Assembly: GCA_002887195.1 (NCBI GenBank)
Contig: PJAB01001652.1
Span: 1 to 13,055 of the forward strand
Length of the DNA stretch: 13,055 bases
Source of the DNA: Chrysochromulina parva
Taxonomy: Eukaryota > Haptophyta > Prymnesiales > Chrysochromulinaceae
Reading direction: 5' to 3'
Below, in pieces: positions 1 to 7,854 of the stretch. A program made the translations under genes and the position numbers. Numbering within the stretch: the first letter of the stretch is position 1; each line of letters starts with the position of its first letter. The notes under the pieces were generated by a model. That model saw nothing but the letters and a program-made list of their open reading frames with translations, was not told the origin of the DNA and did not search any database.

Positions 1-1800
1 ACCTCTTTCTCCTTGACGCCGCGCGCACAGAAATCGTCCTCTGGGACGGCGCGGCCGTCATCCACATCGCACGCGCCGAGGGTGTGGCCGCGGCGACGGG
101 GGCCGCGCCGGCGCTCGCGCATGGCTGGCAGGGCATGTTTACATGGGCCAAGCATGATCAAACCGGAAAAATGGGGATCCAGTGCAGCGTAAGTGGCGAC
201 GGCAAAACATTCGTGCACAGGGGCAGCGAACCTCCATCTCCGATCGTATTGATCACCCCACACGCGTGGCACCACGGCAACGGCACTCGTCGCGTGCACC
301 TGCTTGATGATTCTAGCGACGGCCAATCGACGCAGCGCGCAATCACCATTTGGACACCCTTCGACGTCGCCGCGTGCATTGCATTCCCCACGACCTACGC
401 CGGGCAGTACGGAGCGCCGGCGGATGCGTGGCGACTTGCGCCGGGCAGGTGTGTGATTGCGGGCAACGCGACGCACGCTAGCGGCGGCATGCTGCTGCGC
501 CGCCGGCCGGACCTCTCGCTCGATGCCGCCAACCGCACGGACATGCAGATCTTCGATGGCGATGTATGCACTGTGCTCGAGGTTGCCGATGGTCTCGCGG
601 TACCACCGTCAGCAGCGTCGGCAGGAGCGGCGGCAGGAGCGGCGGCAGGAGCGGCAGGCGAGGGTCTCAGTACCTGCGCCTGGGTACGCGTCCGCAAGAC
701 CGGCGTTGGAGAAGGCTGGCTGAGCACCAACAACGTCCACATCCAAGGCCACGGCTACGCCCCCGCCGTGAAGGTGGCCGCAGCGGAAAAGGCAGGAGCT
801 GAGGGCATGGAGTGCAGTTTCTGGTTCGTCAACGCGGACAGCCTGCGGAGCGCTTGGCAGTCAAGCCTGCCGATGATGCAGACACTACGCACACAAGAAC
901 CACACAGACTCGTCCAGAAAACGATCAGCTTCATCGAGGGCATCAAGGGCGCCTATAAGAACATTCTCGTCGTGAACCATCGATGGGAGACGCCGACAGA
1001 TCCAGATCCGACCGGCGCGCAGGCTTTGGCGGTGCAGGCCTACTTGTTAGATCATCCGGAGATCGACGCCGTGTGGTTCGACTTCAGCTCAATGCCCCAA
1101 GGGCAGAAGAAGACTGAGCGCGAGTCCGCCGAGTTCAAAGAGATGCTCCCCAACATCAACCTGCTCTACCTGACGTGCTCCGTCCTTATTCTCATGGATC
1201 GGAGCTACATGAACCGATTCTGGACGCAGTTCGAGGCGTACCTGAGCATGCGGGCGATCACGAGCGAGGGTCTGACTAACGCTTTGGATCCAAAGGCGCG
1301 TGTGACCATCAAGACGGCTGATGACCCCAGATGACCCCTGTTGGCCCCTGTTGACCCCTGATGACCACTGATAACCACTGATGACCACTGAGTGCCTTCC
1401 TCATCAGGCGCGTGTGACCATCATGACGCTCTACAACCTTCCCCCGATCATGGGCACGGCGCTCATGGACGAGTGGTCGAACAAGACGCCTGACGAGGCT
1501 CACGCGATCCTCGCGGGGCAGGATGTGATGGTCACCAACCAGAGCGACAAGGACATCCAGCTCGCTAAGCTCAAGGTGCTCAACAAGCGCCTCCGGTTGC
1601 CATTGATAGCCTCTGATGGCTCATGATTGACTCCAAAATGACTCTGATTCCTTTTGTATGCTCGCTAAGCTCGAGGCGCTCAAAGCGCCTCTGATTGGCC
1701 CTGGTGGTTTCTGAGTCACCTGATGACCACTGAGTACCTCCCTCATCAGGTGCTCAACGAGCGAGCCCAGTGGGCGTACGCGCGCTCTCTCGATGCCTGA
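1..1800 (+). CDS. SH3-like / HET-TIR-like domain protein, 5' partial, three exons
   Basis: Reading from base 3 the frame is open with no start codon, so the gene begins upstream; the GTG at 84 is an internal Val. Inferred exons are <3-1295, 1408-1575 and 1750-1800, joined in phase 0 to a TGA at 1798-1800. Positions about 541-744 encode an SH3-like segment (GDVCTVLE, then WVRVR and GEGWLS), split by an Ala/Gly linker. Positions about 955-1265 encode a compact domain with VVNHRWE, VWFDFSSMPQ, LLYLTCSVLILMD and RFWTQFEAYLS. That order (HRW, then WxD..xPQ, then C.. and a WT..E helix) resembles the HET and TIR-like families used in signalling or immunity, and similar proteins are common in haptophytes as I recall them. 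Exon 2 adds LPPIMGTALMDEW and VMVTNQSDKDIQLAKL. Function is unknown. Coding-like sequence continues past the stop, so the gene may be damaged. Exon structure fairly sure, family name less so. Confidence 0.7.
620..655 (+). repeat. Three 12-bp coding repeats (Ala/Gly linker)
   Basis: GGCAGGAGCGGC occurs three times in a row and encodes an Ala/Gly linker inside the SH3-like segment of the first gene. It probably arose by replication slippage. Confidence 0.9.
1296..1407 (+). other. Intron 1 (GC-AG), introner-like, made of 10-bp tandem repeats
   Basis: Splicing AAG|GCGCGTG to CTCATCAG|GCGCGTG joins DPK to ARVTIMTLYN in phase 0, and is the only nearby pair that keeps the frame. The donor is GC, not GT. 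The intron's first bases repeat the start of the next exon: AGGCGCGTGTGACCATCA occurs at 1294-1311 and again at 1406-1423. From 1319 to 1388 the intron consists of seven 10-bp units close to TGATGACCAC. The 3' end (1379-1408) matches that of intron 2 at 28 of 30 positions. CACTGAG, about 20 bases before the acceptor, could be the branch site. Confidence 0.75.
1319..1388 (+). repeat. Seven tandem 10-bp units inside intron 1
   Basis: Units are TGATGACCCC, AGATGACCCC, TGTTGGCCCC, TGTTGACCCC, TGATGACCAC, TGATAACCAC and TGATGACCAC, back to back without gaps. The variation is graded: the units nearest the acceptor are CCAC-type and the earlier ones CCCC-type. Confidence 0.9.
1576..1749 (+). other. 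Intron 2 (GT-AG), introner-like, with an internal exon copy
   Basis: Splicing CTCAAG|GTGCTC to CTCATCAG|GTGCTC joins LAKLK to VLNERAQWAY in phase 0; without splicing the frame stops at 1624-1626. The exon start is duplicated at the intron start: AGGTGCTCAAC at 1574-1584 and at 1748-1759 (CAGGTGCTCAAC). The final 29 intron bases plus the first exon base (1721-1750) match intron 1 at 28 of 30 positions. A second, diverged copy of the exon 2 end lies inside the intron at 1661-1699, exactly 100 bases downstream of its source at 1561-1601. Confidence 0.75.
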
Positions 1801-2136
1801 GCCATCGATGCCGTTGTGAAGAGAAGAAAGGGTGGGGGGTGGGGGAGGCGCCGAACATGGCGCTGAAACGAGCCCCCCAACGGGAAACGGCCGCGCTGGG
1901 GGCGGGGGACTGGGGGGGAGGGAAGGGAACCTACGTGGGTGGGTGCATGGGTGCAAGCAGCATGGGTAGGGGGCATCAAGGTGGTGCCCACCATCCTTCT
2001 CGAGGGCGACGACAACGGCTCCTAGCAGATCGACAAGTAGGTCGCGCGCAACCGCGATCACGCGGCGTTCGGGTTCATCTTCCGCGAAAACGCGCGCGAC
2101 ATTCTGAACAGCAAAACGTTCCACACCAGTGCTTAG
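1801..2136 (+). pseudogene. Degenerate 3' coding sequence of the upstream HET/TIR-like gene
   Basis: After the TGA at 1798-1800 the same frame still reads like protein: AIDAVVKRRKG up to 1831. A GT-AG intron can be placed at 1832-1969 (donor GTGGGGGG, acceptor GGGTAG, phase 1). The exon from 1970 then reads GIKVVPTILLEGDDNGS and, after stops, VARNRDHAAFGFIFREN followed by ARDILNSKTFHTSA, ending at TAG 2134-2136. Inside it are TAG codons at 2023-2025 and 2038-2040. The acidic/hydrophobic pattern and agreement of frame across the intron indicate former coding sequence. Each stop could come from one substitution, and the two TAGs from CAG (Gln). Either the gene is decaying or it now ends at 1800. 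Confidence 0.5.
1832..1969 (+). other. Possible G-rich intron 3
   Basis: Very G-rich stretch starting GTGGGGGG and ending GGGTAG. Removing it keeps the frame of the flanking coding-like segments (one base G at 1831 plus GG at 1970-1971). It shares no end sequence with introns 1 and 2. Assignment is inference from frame only. Confidence 0.4.
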
Positions 2137-2347
2137 TGTGCGGCCTTCGTGCAGGCGTTGTGTGCCCGCCTCCACACGAAACCGCGCCAATCCCGGTTCC
2201 CGCCCCGGTATATCCGTTGAAAGTGGTTGAAAGATCCGTGTATGGGACTGTCTTGAAGTCGAACGGTTTGTTGATGATTGCGGCTCACACGCATCTCACG
2301 AAAAAAATTACCACGTGCCGCGAGCTGCGAACAGTCGGTCGACGGCA
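2137..2347. other. Convergent intergenic gap
   Basis: Space between the 3' ends of the plus-strand HET/TIR-like gene and the minus-strand glycosyltransferase. It should hold both 3' UTRs. No gene, structured RNA or clear repeat seen. Confidence 0.6.
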
Positions 2348-3742
2348 TTATTGTTGAAAACGCGCGCACGGCTTCGCTTCGAGTCGCACCTCGTCCTCTC
2401 GCTCGGTCTCATACACAATGTGCCCTCGGAAGTCCGACTGCACGCGGTGTCGGCGCAGCTTGGTGGCCTTCTCAACCGCCCCAGGCACCCCGACTTCGGT
2501 AAACGTGGGTGCCCGGGCGGAGCACAGCTTGCAAGTCGCATTCATACGCCCCAAGTGGTTCACCTCGTAGCACCCTTGCGCCCACATGCGTGCCCCATCC
2601 TCGACGGCAGCAGGGCGACCTCCGTCGCCGCCGCCTGTGGCGGCAGGCGGCGGCGCCCACGCAGGCAATGACAGCTTCGGTGCGTGGAGCCACGCAAACT
2701 TGGACTGCGCGAGATGGAGCAGCATCACCTCTTGCTCATTCACCTCGAGGGTAGGGCCTCGGAGCTTGAGTCGCATCGCACCGCACGGACAGAACGAGCA
2801 GCCACTTGCATAGTCGGTGCACGTCTTCGCCTCGGCAAAGGGCATCTTGAGTCTCGAGAGCACCGCGCCGCCCTCAACCTCGGCGAGCCTCGTCACCACG
2901 TCGCCCATCGTCTCCCACCCCCGAGAGTAGTGGAACTCGCCCCACCACTCGTCGAAATGAGCGTAATCTCCCGACGAGATGACCCGCTTCCAATGTGGTG
3001 AGGTGCGGAAGAGGGAGGTGCCCCAGCCGACGCGGAAGGCTGTAAACGGACCCCACGCCTTCTTGCGCCATGGGTTGGGGTAGAGCGGGGTCACCACGTT
3101 CACCTGCTCGTCGTGATCGCACGGGCAGTAGTGCTTATGCGAGTACACGTTGACCATGTTGACGTTCCGTGGCTCGAGCTGGCCCGTCTGCTTGCCCTTG
3201 CTCAGTGGGACTTGGCAGCACGTCTGGGGAGTCAGGTTGCCGGCCGCCGCGGCGGCTGCCGCGCACTCCTCGCGCGCCTTGGCCGCGCCACGGCCACCGT
3301 CACCCTGGCGCGGAATGCAGCGGCAGCAGGCCGCATGCTTGCCACGCGAGGCCAGATTCATCCACTTGAGCAGGTTGCCGAAGACGACGTCGAGATCCGA
3401 CCACGCCCACCACTCGTGACCGGCGGTGTGCTGCGGGTAGAGCTCCGCGGCGAGAGGCTTGATGTCGTTGCCCTTGTTGTAGTGCCCTGCGTACGTGTCG
3501 GCGTAATGGACGCTGCTCGAATTCCCCGGCGTGATCAGATCGGAGAGCCGCTGCTGCATGGCCACGAAGCTCGTCTTTTCAAAGTGGACATTGGAAGGCA
3601 GCACCGCCGGCGCGTCCGCGTTTGTGATGACCACGAAGTCGACGAGCGCATTGACGTACATGGATTGCAGAGTGAGCGGCAGCCACGGAGGCAGCGGGCC
3701 AAAATAGACAATGTAGACCACGAGCGGCTTGGCAGGCGTCAT
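2348..3742 (-). CDS. GT-A-like glycosyltransferase (DUF6625-type), 464 aa
   Basis: The ATG at 3740-3742 starts the protein just before the first beta strand (LVVYIVYFGPLPPWLPLTL, residues 7-25); the frame is open upstream to 3844 but only through a GTG, so 3742 is preferred. TAA at 2348-2350. Residues 1-130 follow the DUF6625 pattern: 'YFG.lP.W' strand, VDFVVITNAD, then KGNDIKPLAAELYP (about 90-103) and WSDLDVVFGNL with a DLD motif at 116-118 that would bind a metal-nucleotide sugar. HFDEWWGEFHYSRGW lies further on. The C-terminal part is Cys-rich (CCRC, CPCD, CSFCPCG, CKLC), as expected of a Golgi or secreted protein, and there is an Ala-rich insert (AAAAAAAG). No signal peptide or membrane anchor is visible, so an unseen 5' exon could supply one. 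Sugar donor and acceptor unknown. Confidence 0.75.
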   Translation of the reverse strand: MTPAKPLVVYIVYFGPLPPWLPLTLQSMYVNALVDFVVITNADAPAVLPSNVHFEKTSFVAMQQRLSDLITPGNSSSVHYADTYAGHYNKGNDIKPLAAELYPQHTAGHEWWAWSDLDVVFGNLLKWMNLASRGKHAACCRCIPRQGDGGRGAAKAREECAAAAAAAGNLTPQTCCQVPLSKGKQTGQLEPRNVNMVNVYSHKHYCPCDHDEQVNVVTPLYPNPWRKKAWGPFTAFRVGWGTSLFRTSPHWKRVISSGDYAHFDEWWGEFHYSRGWETMGDVVTRLAEVEGGAVLSRLKMPFAEAKTCTDYASGCSFCPCGAMRLKLRGPTLEVNEQEVMLLHLAQSKFAWLHAPKLSLPAWAPPPAATGGGDGGRPAAVEDGARMWAQGCYEVNHLGRMNATCKLCSARAPTFTEVGVPGAVEKATKLRRHRVQSDFRGHIVYETEREDEVRLEAKPCARFQQ

Positions 3743-4285
3743 GTGCGCCTGCGCCAAACGTCGGGAGTCCGCGCAGCCCGGCACAGCTCGCCAGCACCGC
3801 CGTGCGACGCGCTGCGCGGGCGCGGCCGTGCGACATTGAGTTCAGCGCCGTTATGAGCACTTCGTACAGAAGATGGGGTGATTGCCTCGCCATAACTACC
3901 GGTACTGTCCCCACCGATTGTGTTACGACTGTGTTGCCGTAGACGGCCCCGTCGGTCACACCTCCGTCTATATAGCGAAAGGCTACCGGGTACCCTCGTG
4001 CTTCTGCTTTAACTGCTTGCAGGGGTCCGCGCGGAGTCCGCGGAGACAGTGTAGCGCGTTGTGACTTGTGTTGAACAGCAGCAGCCTAGACCTCACGTTT
4101 TTTTTGATCCCCTCGAAAAACGTCCGACCACTGATACTGTCAGCAACACAGCAAGTCGAGCAAGTTGAGTCACGCACAGCGAGACTGACAAGTCCCAAGA
4201 GAGCCCTTGTTGTGTGCGGCGCGGCAGCATTGGCGTTTGGCCGGCCTCCGGTGTCCGGTGGGCGCATCGGCCGCCCGCGCCTATC
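3743..4285. other. Intergenic region between esterase 3' end and glycosyltransferase start
   Basis: Both neighbours are on the minus strand, so this holds the esterase 3' UTR and the glycosyltransferase promoter. It contains the TATA-like CTATATAG, two adjacent palindromes TCCGCGCGGA (4026-4035) and TCCGCGGA (4037-4044), and a T8 run near 4098. No convincing ORF. Confidence 0.5.
3968..3975 (-). promoter_or_regulatory. Candidate TATA box for the glycosyltransferase gene
   Basis: CTATATAG, a palindrome, lies about 225 bp upstream of the ATG at 3742 in otherwise GC-rich DNA. It fits a core promoter with a long 5' UTR or an upstream non-coding exon. No transcript evidence can be seen. Confidence 0.3.
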
Positions 4286-6240
4286 TCAATACGAGTGCCA
4301 CTCCATGTCGGCGCCTTTGGGGGCGCTCGCGGCCCAGCGCTCCGCCATCCGTGGCACAAACTTGGTCACGTAGAGCTCGCGCGTGATCGCATTCGGCGCA
4401 ATGGTCCCGTCGGGTAGGAAGCCGTTGAAGCAGTGCTCGTACCCCCGGCCATCGTGCGCACCAATGACGATCTCGCCGCCAAAGGGCGGGTCGAGTGTGG
4501 CGTTGGTCGCCCAGTCCTGCAGGTCCATGACCGCATTCGTCAGGAAGAAGGTGTCCGAGGCGCCCACGAAGACATGTAGCTTGCCGCTCAGCTTTGCGCC
4601 CAGCCCGTGCGCCCACTCGCGCTTGAGCTTGTCCGTCATGTCAAAGTGTTCCTTCCAATACTGCGCGACCTGCGGGTCGATGGCGCCGTACTCACACGTG
4701 GTGTCGCGCGGATCCTTGCACCAGAGGCGCTTCGGGTAGCCATCCTCGCCGCGGGGGCCAAAGACTGCCTCCCAAATGTCCCACTGGCCACACGAGCGAC
4801 TTCTCGGACCGAGCACGATCTCCCGACGGTTCATTTCCTCTACGGTGGCAGTCGTCTGGCCATAGGGCGAGCCGTACGTAGGGATCGACGTGCCCGGAAT
4901 CACGGCCGTGCCCGAGTAGTGATCACGCTGCCCCGGGCGCGCCGTCCGTTTAAACGGAGCGTCGTAGAGTATGCGTTCTTCGCCTCGTAGATATTGACCG
5001 TGGTGTAAGAGGTGAAACCGATCGGATCCGGGCAGGCGACGGCCGCGTAGTTGAAGTCGTCAGGGTAGAGGACCTGCACGGCAAAGCTCTCCCAGCCGCC
5101 TGTCGAGCCGCCCATCACGCCGCGCGCCCAGCCCGCCCCGAGCCCGCGGTACTGCCCCTCAATCGCCGGCAGCAGCTCCGTCATGATCGCAGAGCCGTAC
5201 GGGCCTACGTTGACGCTGTCGACTGCGTAGCTGTCGTCGAAAAAGGGCACCTGTGCGCATGGGCAGCAGGGGGCGATGGGATGCGAGCGAGCGTCGGCAG
5301 GCAGGGAGGCATGGCAAGGGATGGCCACCCTTCCTCAGCAGAGAACGGTTGGTGGTGTGGCGCACACCGGGTGGTTGATAGTGACAATGAGCGCGCGTGC
5401 GCCCTTGAAGGGCCCCTCGGCGGACGTCCAGTTGCCATAGAGCCAATTAGCATACTGTTGGTCCACGAAGGCGTACCCGGTCAGGTTGGCCGAGGGCGGC
5501 GTCGGGTCGAACCGACCGCCAGGATTGAATGTGGCCGAGTAGTGGCCGTGTGCGATCGCGAGAGGGTACTTGGCGTTTGGATGCTCGTTGAAGCCGAACG
5601 GAAGGAGTACGCACGCCTCGAGCACGATGGGTTTGCCCCAAAACGCGCTGAGCAGCTTCGAGGTCACGCGCACCGTCTTGATCCACTCGGTGTCGGCGCC
5701 CTTGCCAGAGCAACCTGGAGAGGACGGGTGCGGGTCGGCCAGCTCGGTCAGCGAGAGCGCGACCTCCGCGTCCACGTGGAGCGTCACCGTCTTGGGCTTT
5801 GAGTAGAGCGTGCCCGGCGGCAGGCCGTACGCGCCGTCGCCGCCCCCAGGCGACACGCACGTTGTCGGCAGCGTCACATTGACGCCGTCGCCACGCACAA
5901 ACACCTCATAAAGGTTGAGGTCCGCTTGCATGCAGTACTCGCCATCTTCAAGGTTGAGGAGGGAGATGTACGGATAGCCGAGGGAATCGGCCGTAATCTG
6001 GACGCTCGCGCCCGGTGCCAGACCGCCGGCGGGCGTGTCCTCGCCAAAGACCTGTGCGGTGTCCTGATCGTCGCCGCAGCTCGTGATTGGCGGCGAGGCT
6101 CCCGGCCTGCACGCGCCCCGGAGGATGAAGACGCGCACCCGGCCGAGGACGTTGCCATCGGACCGGTCGGCGGGCAGCGTGACAGTCACCGTCGATGACG
6201 CGGCGATCGCGATGGCGGTGGATATGAGGAAAGGCAGCAT
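4286..6240 (-). CDS. Secreted alpha/beta-hydrolase-fold esterase, two exons, one frameshift
   Basis: The ATG at 6238-6240 opens a clear signal peptide (MLPFLISTAIAIAASS), so the product enters the secretory route. Exon 1 (6240-5368, 291 aa) holds an N-terminal beta-rich domain, then FGFNEHPNAKYPLAIAHGHY and IVTINHP. Exon 2 starts at 5250 (VPFFDDSYAVDSVNVGPYG) and has the nucleophile motif GGSTG in GVMGGSTGGWES (Ser about 340). The PF00756-like order continues with VACPDPIGF. Near 4967 the frame shifts by one base: before it reads NIYEAKNAY, after it YDAPFKRTARPGQRDHYSG with no gap in sense. The last part carries an Asp candidate (VGASDTFF) and a His candidate (GRGYEHCFNGF). TGA at 4286-4288. 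Full length about 612 aa, similar to large bacterial putative esterases. Substrate unknown. If the frameshift is real, the product loses the catalytic His. Confidence 0.8.
4964..4971 (-). other. Single-base frameshift in the esterase
   Basis: The minus-strand bases GCATACTCTACGACG read Ala-Tyr then lose one base: TAC-TC-TAC-GAC. Upstream frame runs to KNAY; the downstream frame starts YDAPFKRTARP and goes on without a stop to 4286. The 2-nt remnant suggests loss of one base from a second Tyr- or Ser-like codon, by mutation or sequencing error. Confidence 0.8.
5251..5367 (-). other. Esterase intron (GT-AG, 117 nt)
   Basis: On the minus strand the donor is CACCCG|GTGTGC and the acceptor GCGCACAG|GTGCCC. 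It joins TINHP to VPFFDDSY in phase 0. Unspliced, the frame stops shortly after 5367. The interior is C/T-rich, with no tandem repeats and no copy of flanking exon beyond GTG, so it is unlike the introner-type introns. Confidence 0.85.
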
Positions 6241-6705
6241 GGGGTACAGAACAGGTGCTGGCAGTGGGGGGGCCGAGCATTTGTGCGGACCCCGATGTGC
6301 TCGTCACGGCGCTTATGAATGGGAAATTTCTCGTTGGCGTGTCCGTTTCTCAAGGGAGTCATCATGCTTTCGTCATATCAGCGGCGTGCGGCGCGCGCGC
6401 GCGCTAGGGCCATGGCTCGGGCTCAGCCGTCAGTCAGGGCACCATCCTCTCGCGCTCCGGGGCTGTTTCCGCCTGGGTACTATCCGCCTCAGGTCGCGGA
6501 TCACCCCGATTCCGCGAGTTTTGAGACTCTACCTGTTAAGTAGGCGATGCGGACTCCATGGGACTCCATAAATCGCCACTTCACGCATACACGCAATGAC
6601 CGCAAGGTTGACATAGTTGCTCCCCCCGAGCTTGCGCCTCACGTTGTCAACATTTTTTCACACACCGTTTCGCGCCTTACTGGGCGCCTCCGCGGTTTTT
6701 CGTAA
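6241..6705. other. Divergent intergenic region, shared promoter space
   Basis: Separates the minus-strand esterase from the plus-strand hydrolase, so it should contain both promoters. No TATA box stands out. A small ORF (6319-6543) and two interleaved short inverted repeats (6601-6651) lie inside it. Confidence 0.5.
6319..6543 (+). CDS. Possible small ORF, 74 aa, unrecognised
   Basis: ATG start (MGNFSLACPF), Arg/Ala-rich middle (AARARARAMARAQ) and a Pro/Tyr-containing end (LFPPGYYPPQVADHPD), stop TAG. It ends 162 bp before the hydrolase ATG, so it could be an upstream ORF in that mRNA, an upstream exon or chance. In GC-rich DNA ORFs of this size arise often. I do not recognise a family. Confidence 0.15.
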   Translation: MGNFSLACPFLKGVIMLSSYQRRAARARARAMARAQPSVRAPSSRAPGLFPPGYYPPQVADHPDSASFETLPVK

Positions 6706-7854
6706 ATGACTGGCTATCTGCCAGACGACACGGCGTTGCTCTTGCTGCCGCTGCTGCTGTTGCTGCTGCTCATCGGGTTTGCCTGCGTCTCCACCTTAGC
6801 ACGCAACCAACGCGAGACGATCACGGCCGCAACGTTCCGCAGCCGCCACGCCGCAGCTCACGGTTATGATGTTGCGTTGCTCTCCCACGGGATCACAGCC
6901 TTCCAGACAGTTGGCATGCAGAGTGGCGCTTCGCACCAAACGCCCATAACGATCGTGCATGGTGCGACCATAGCGTCGCTCGCGTACTTGCCCCTCGCAC
7001 GCGCGTTTGCGACACACGGCTACCGCGTGCTTGTTTATGATGGTTTTGGAAGGGGCTTCTCCGATCGCCTGGGCCAGTGCAGCCTGGGGTCTCGGCCAGG
7101 GCCTCGGCCGGTGAGCATGGATGTGCTCGTGGGTCAGCTGCTCGAGCTGCTCGATCACCTGGCCATCGAACGCACGGTGCTCTACGGCACCAGCCTCGGC
7201 GCCGCCATCATCGCTTGCTTCGCGGCTCGCCACCCGGAGCGCGTGCTGGCGTGCGGCTTCGAGGCGCCGCTCATCCGGCCGCCGCCCTCCCACAAGCTCA
7301 CGCTTCTTGCCGTGGCGGCACGCGTGCTGCCGCCGCTTGCGCGCTGGCTCGGGCGCGTTGCCATGGTCCCCGCGATGCGTGCGCGTGGCGACTCGTTTGG
7401 CGACGACGAGGACGCGCGTGTACTGTCGGATCGGTTTCGCGATCAGTTCGAGGTGCTCGGGCACGAGGCCGACCTCCTCTCACTGCTCACTGGCAACGCG
7501 GTGCGCGGCGACCGAACGCAGGACCATGTGGCCATCGGTGCGCGTGCCCTGCCTGTCTCGTTTGCATACGCCCTCAGTGACGCCGAGATGCCACGTGCGC
7601 TCGTCGAGCGCACCATCGCGCTGCACCCGCAGCCGGTAGTGAGCGCGTATGAGGGCGGGCACTTTTTCAGCAATGGGCGGCAGGCTGAGCTTGCAAGGGC
7701 CTTTGACGCGTTCCTTCGTGGGGCGCTCCATGCACGTGACTTTATGAAATCACAGTCCGTGATTTCGCACTCAGCGCCCCGGCCAGCAGATGCGCCAGTT
7801 CCGGTGGCGGCAGTGCGGAGGCGGCTGAGCCGTAGCCCACTCAGATACAAGTGA
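6706..7854 (+). CDS. Membrane-anchored alpha/beta hydrolase, 382 aa
   Basis: ATG at 6706, TGA at 7852-7854. Residues about 9-30 are a Leu-rich membrane segment (LLLLPLLLLLLLIGFACV), probably a signal anchor. The fold then follows the AB_hydrolase order: oxyanion HG at 85-86 (ITIVHGAT), YRVLVYDGFGRGFSD (107-120), nucleophile elbow YGTSLGAA with Ser163, a cap region (about 190-275), acid candidate Asp292 (ALSDAEMP) and His319 (YEGGHFFSN). All three catalytic positions are present, so it is probably active as an esterase, lipase or related hydrolase at a membrane. The last 35 residues are Arg/Ser/Pro-rich with no clear role. A GTGAG donor overlaps the stop, so an alternative 3' exon is possible. 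It is divergent from the esterase but not closely related. Substrate unknown. Confidence 0.8.
   Translation: MTGYLPDDTALLLLPLLLLLLLIGFACVSTLARNQRETITAATFRSRHAAAHGYDVALLSHGITAFQTVGMQSGASHQTPITIVHGATIASLAYLPLARAFATHGYRVLVYDGFGRGFSDRLGQCSLGSRPGPRPVSMDVLVGQLLELLDHLAIERTVLYGTSLGAAIIACFAARHPERVLACGFEAPLIRPPPSHKLTLLAVAARVLPPLARWLGRVAMVPAMRARGDSFGDDEDARVLSDRFRDQFEVLGHEADLLSLLTGNAVRGDRTQDHVAIGARALPVSFAYALSDAEMPRALVERTIALHPQPVVSAYEGGHFFSNGRQAELARAFDAFLRGALHARDFMKSQSVISHSAPRPADAPVPVAAVRRRLSRSPLRYK
7746..7766 (+). repeat. 8-bp inverted repeat, 5-base loop
   Basis: GAAATCAC, AGTCC, GTGATTTC: a perfect short hairpin within the 3' end of the hydrolase coding region. No known function. Confidence 0.6.

Noticed and set aside
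84..86. GTG as start of the first gene
   Set aside because: The frame is open to the window edge and a eukaryotic nuclear gene would use ATG, so the gene is 5' partial.
1381..1626. Separate 81-aa gene beginning in the decamer repeats
   Set aside because: Its start lies within intron 1; from 1408 it is exon 2 of the upstream gene in the correct frame.
3113..3856. Long open frame on the plus strand (247 aa), Arg/Val-rich
   Set aside because: Antisense shadow of the glycosyltransferase, with no recognisable motif.
4900..5328. Esterase fragments as three separate genes
   Set aside because: One intron with good splice sites and one 1-base frameshift unite them into a single esterase.
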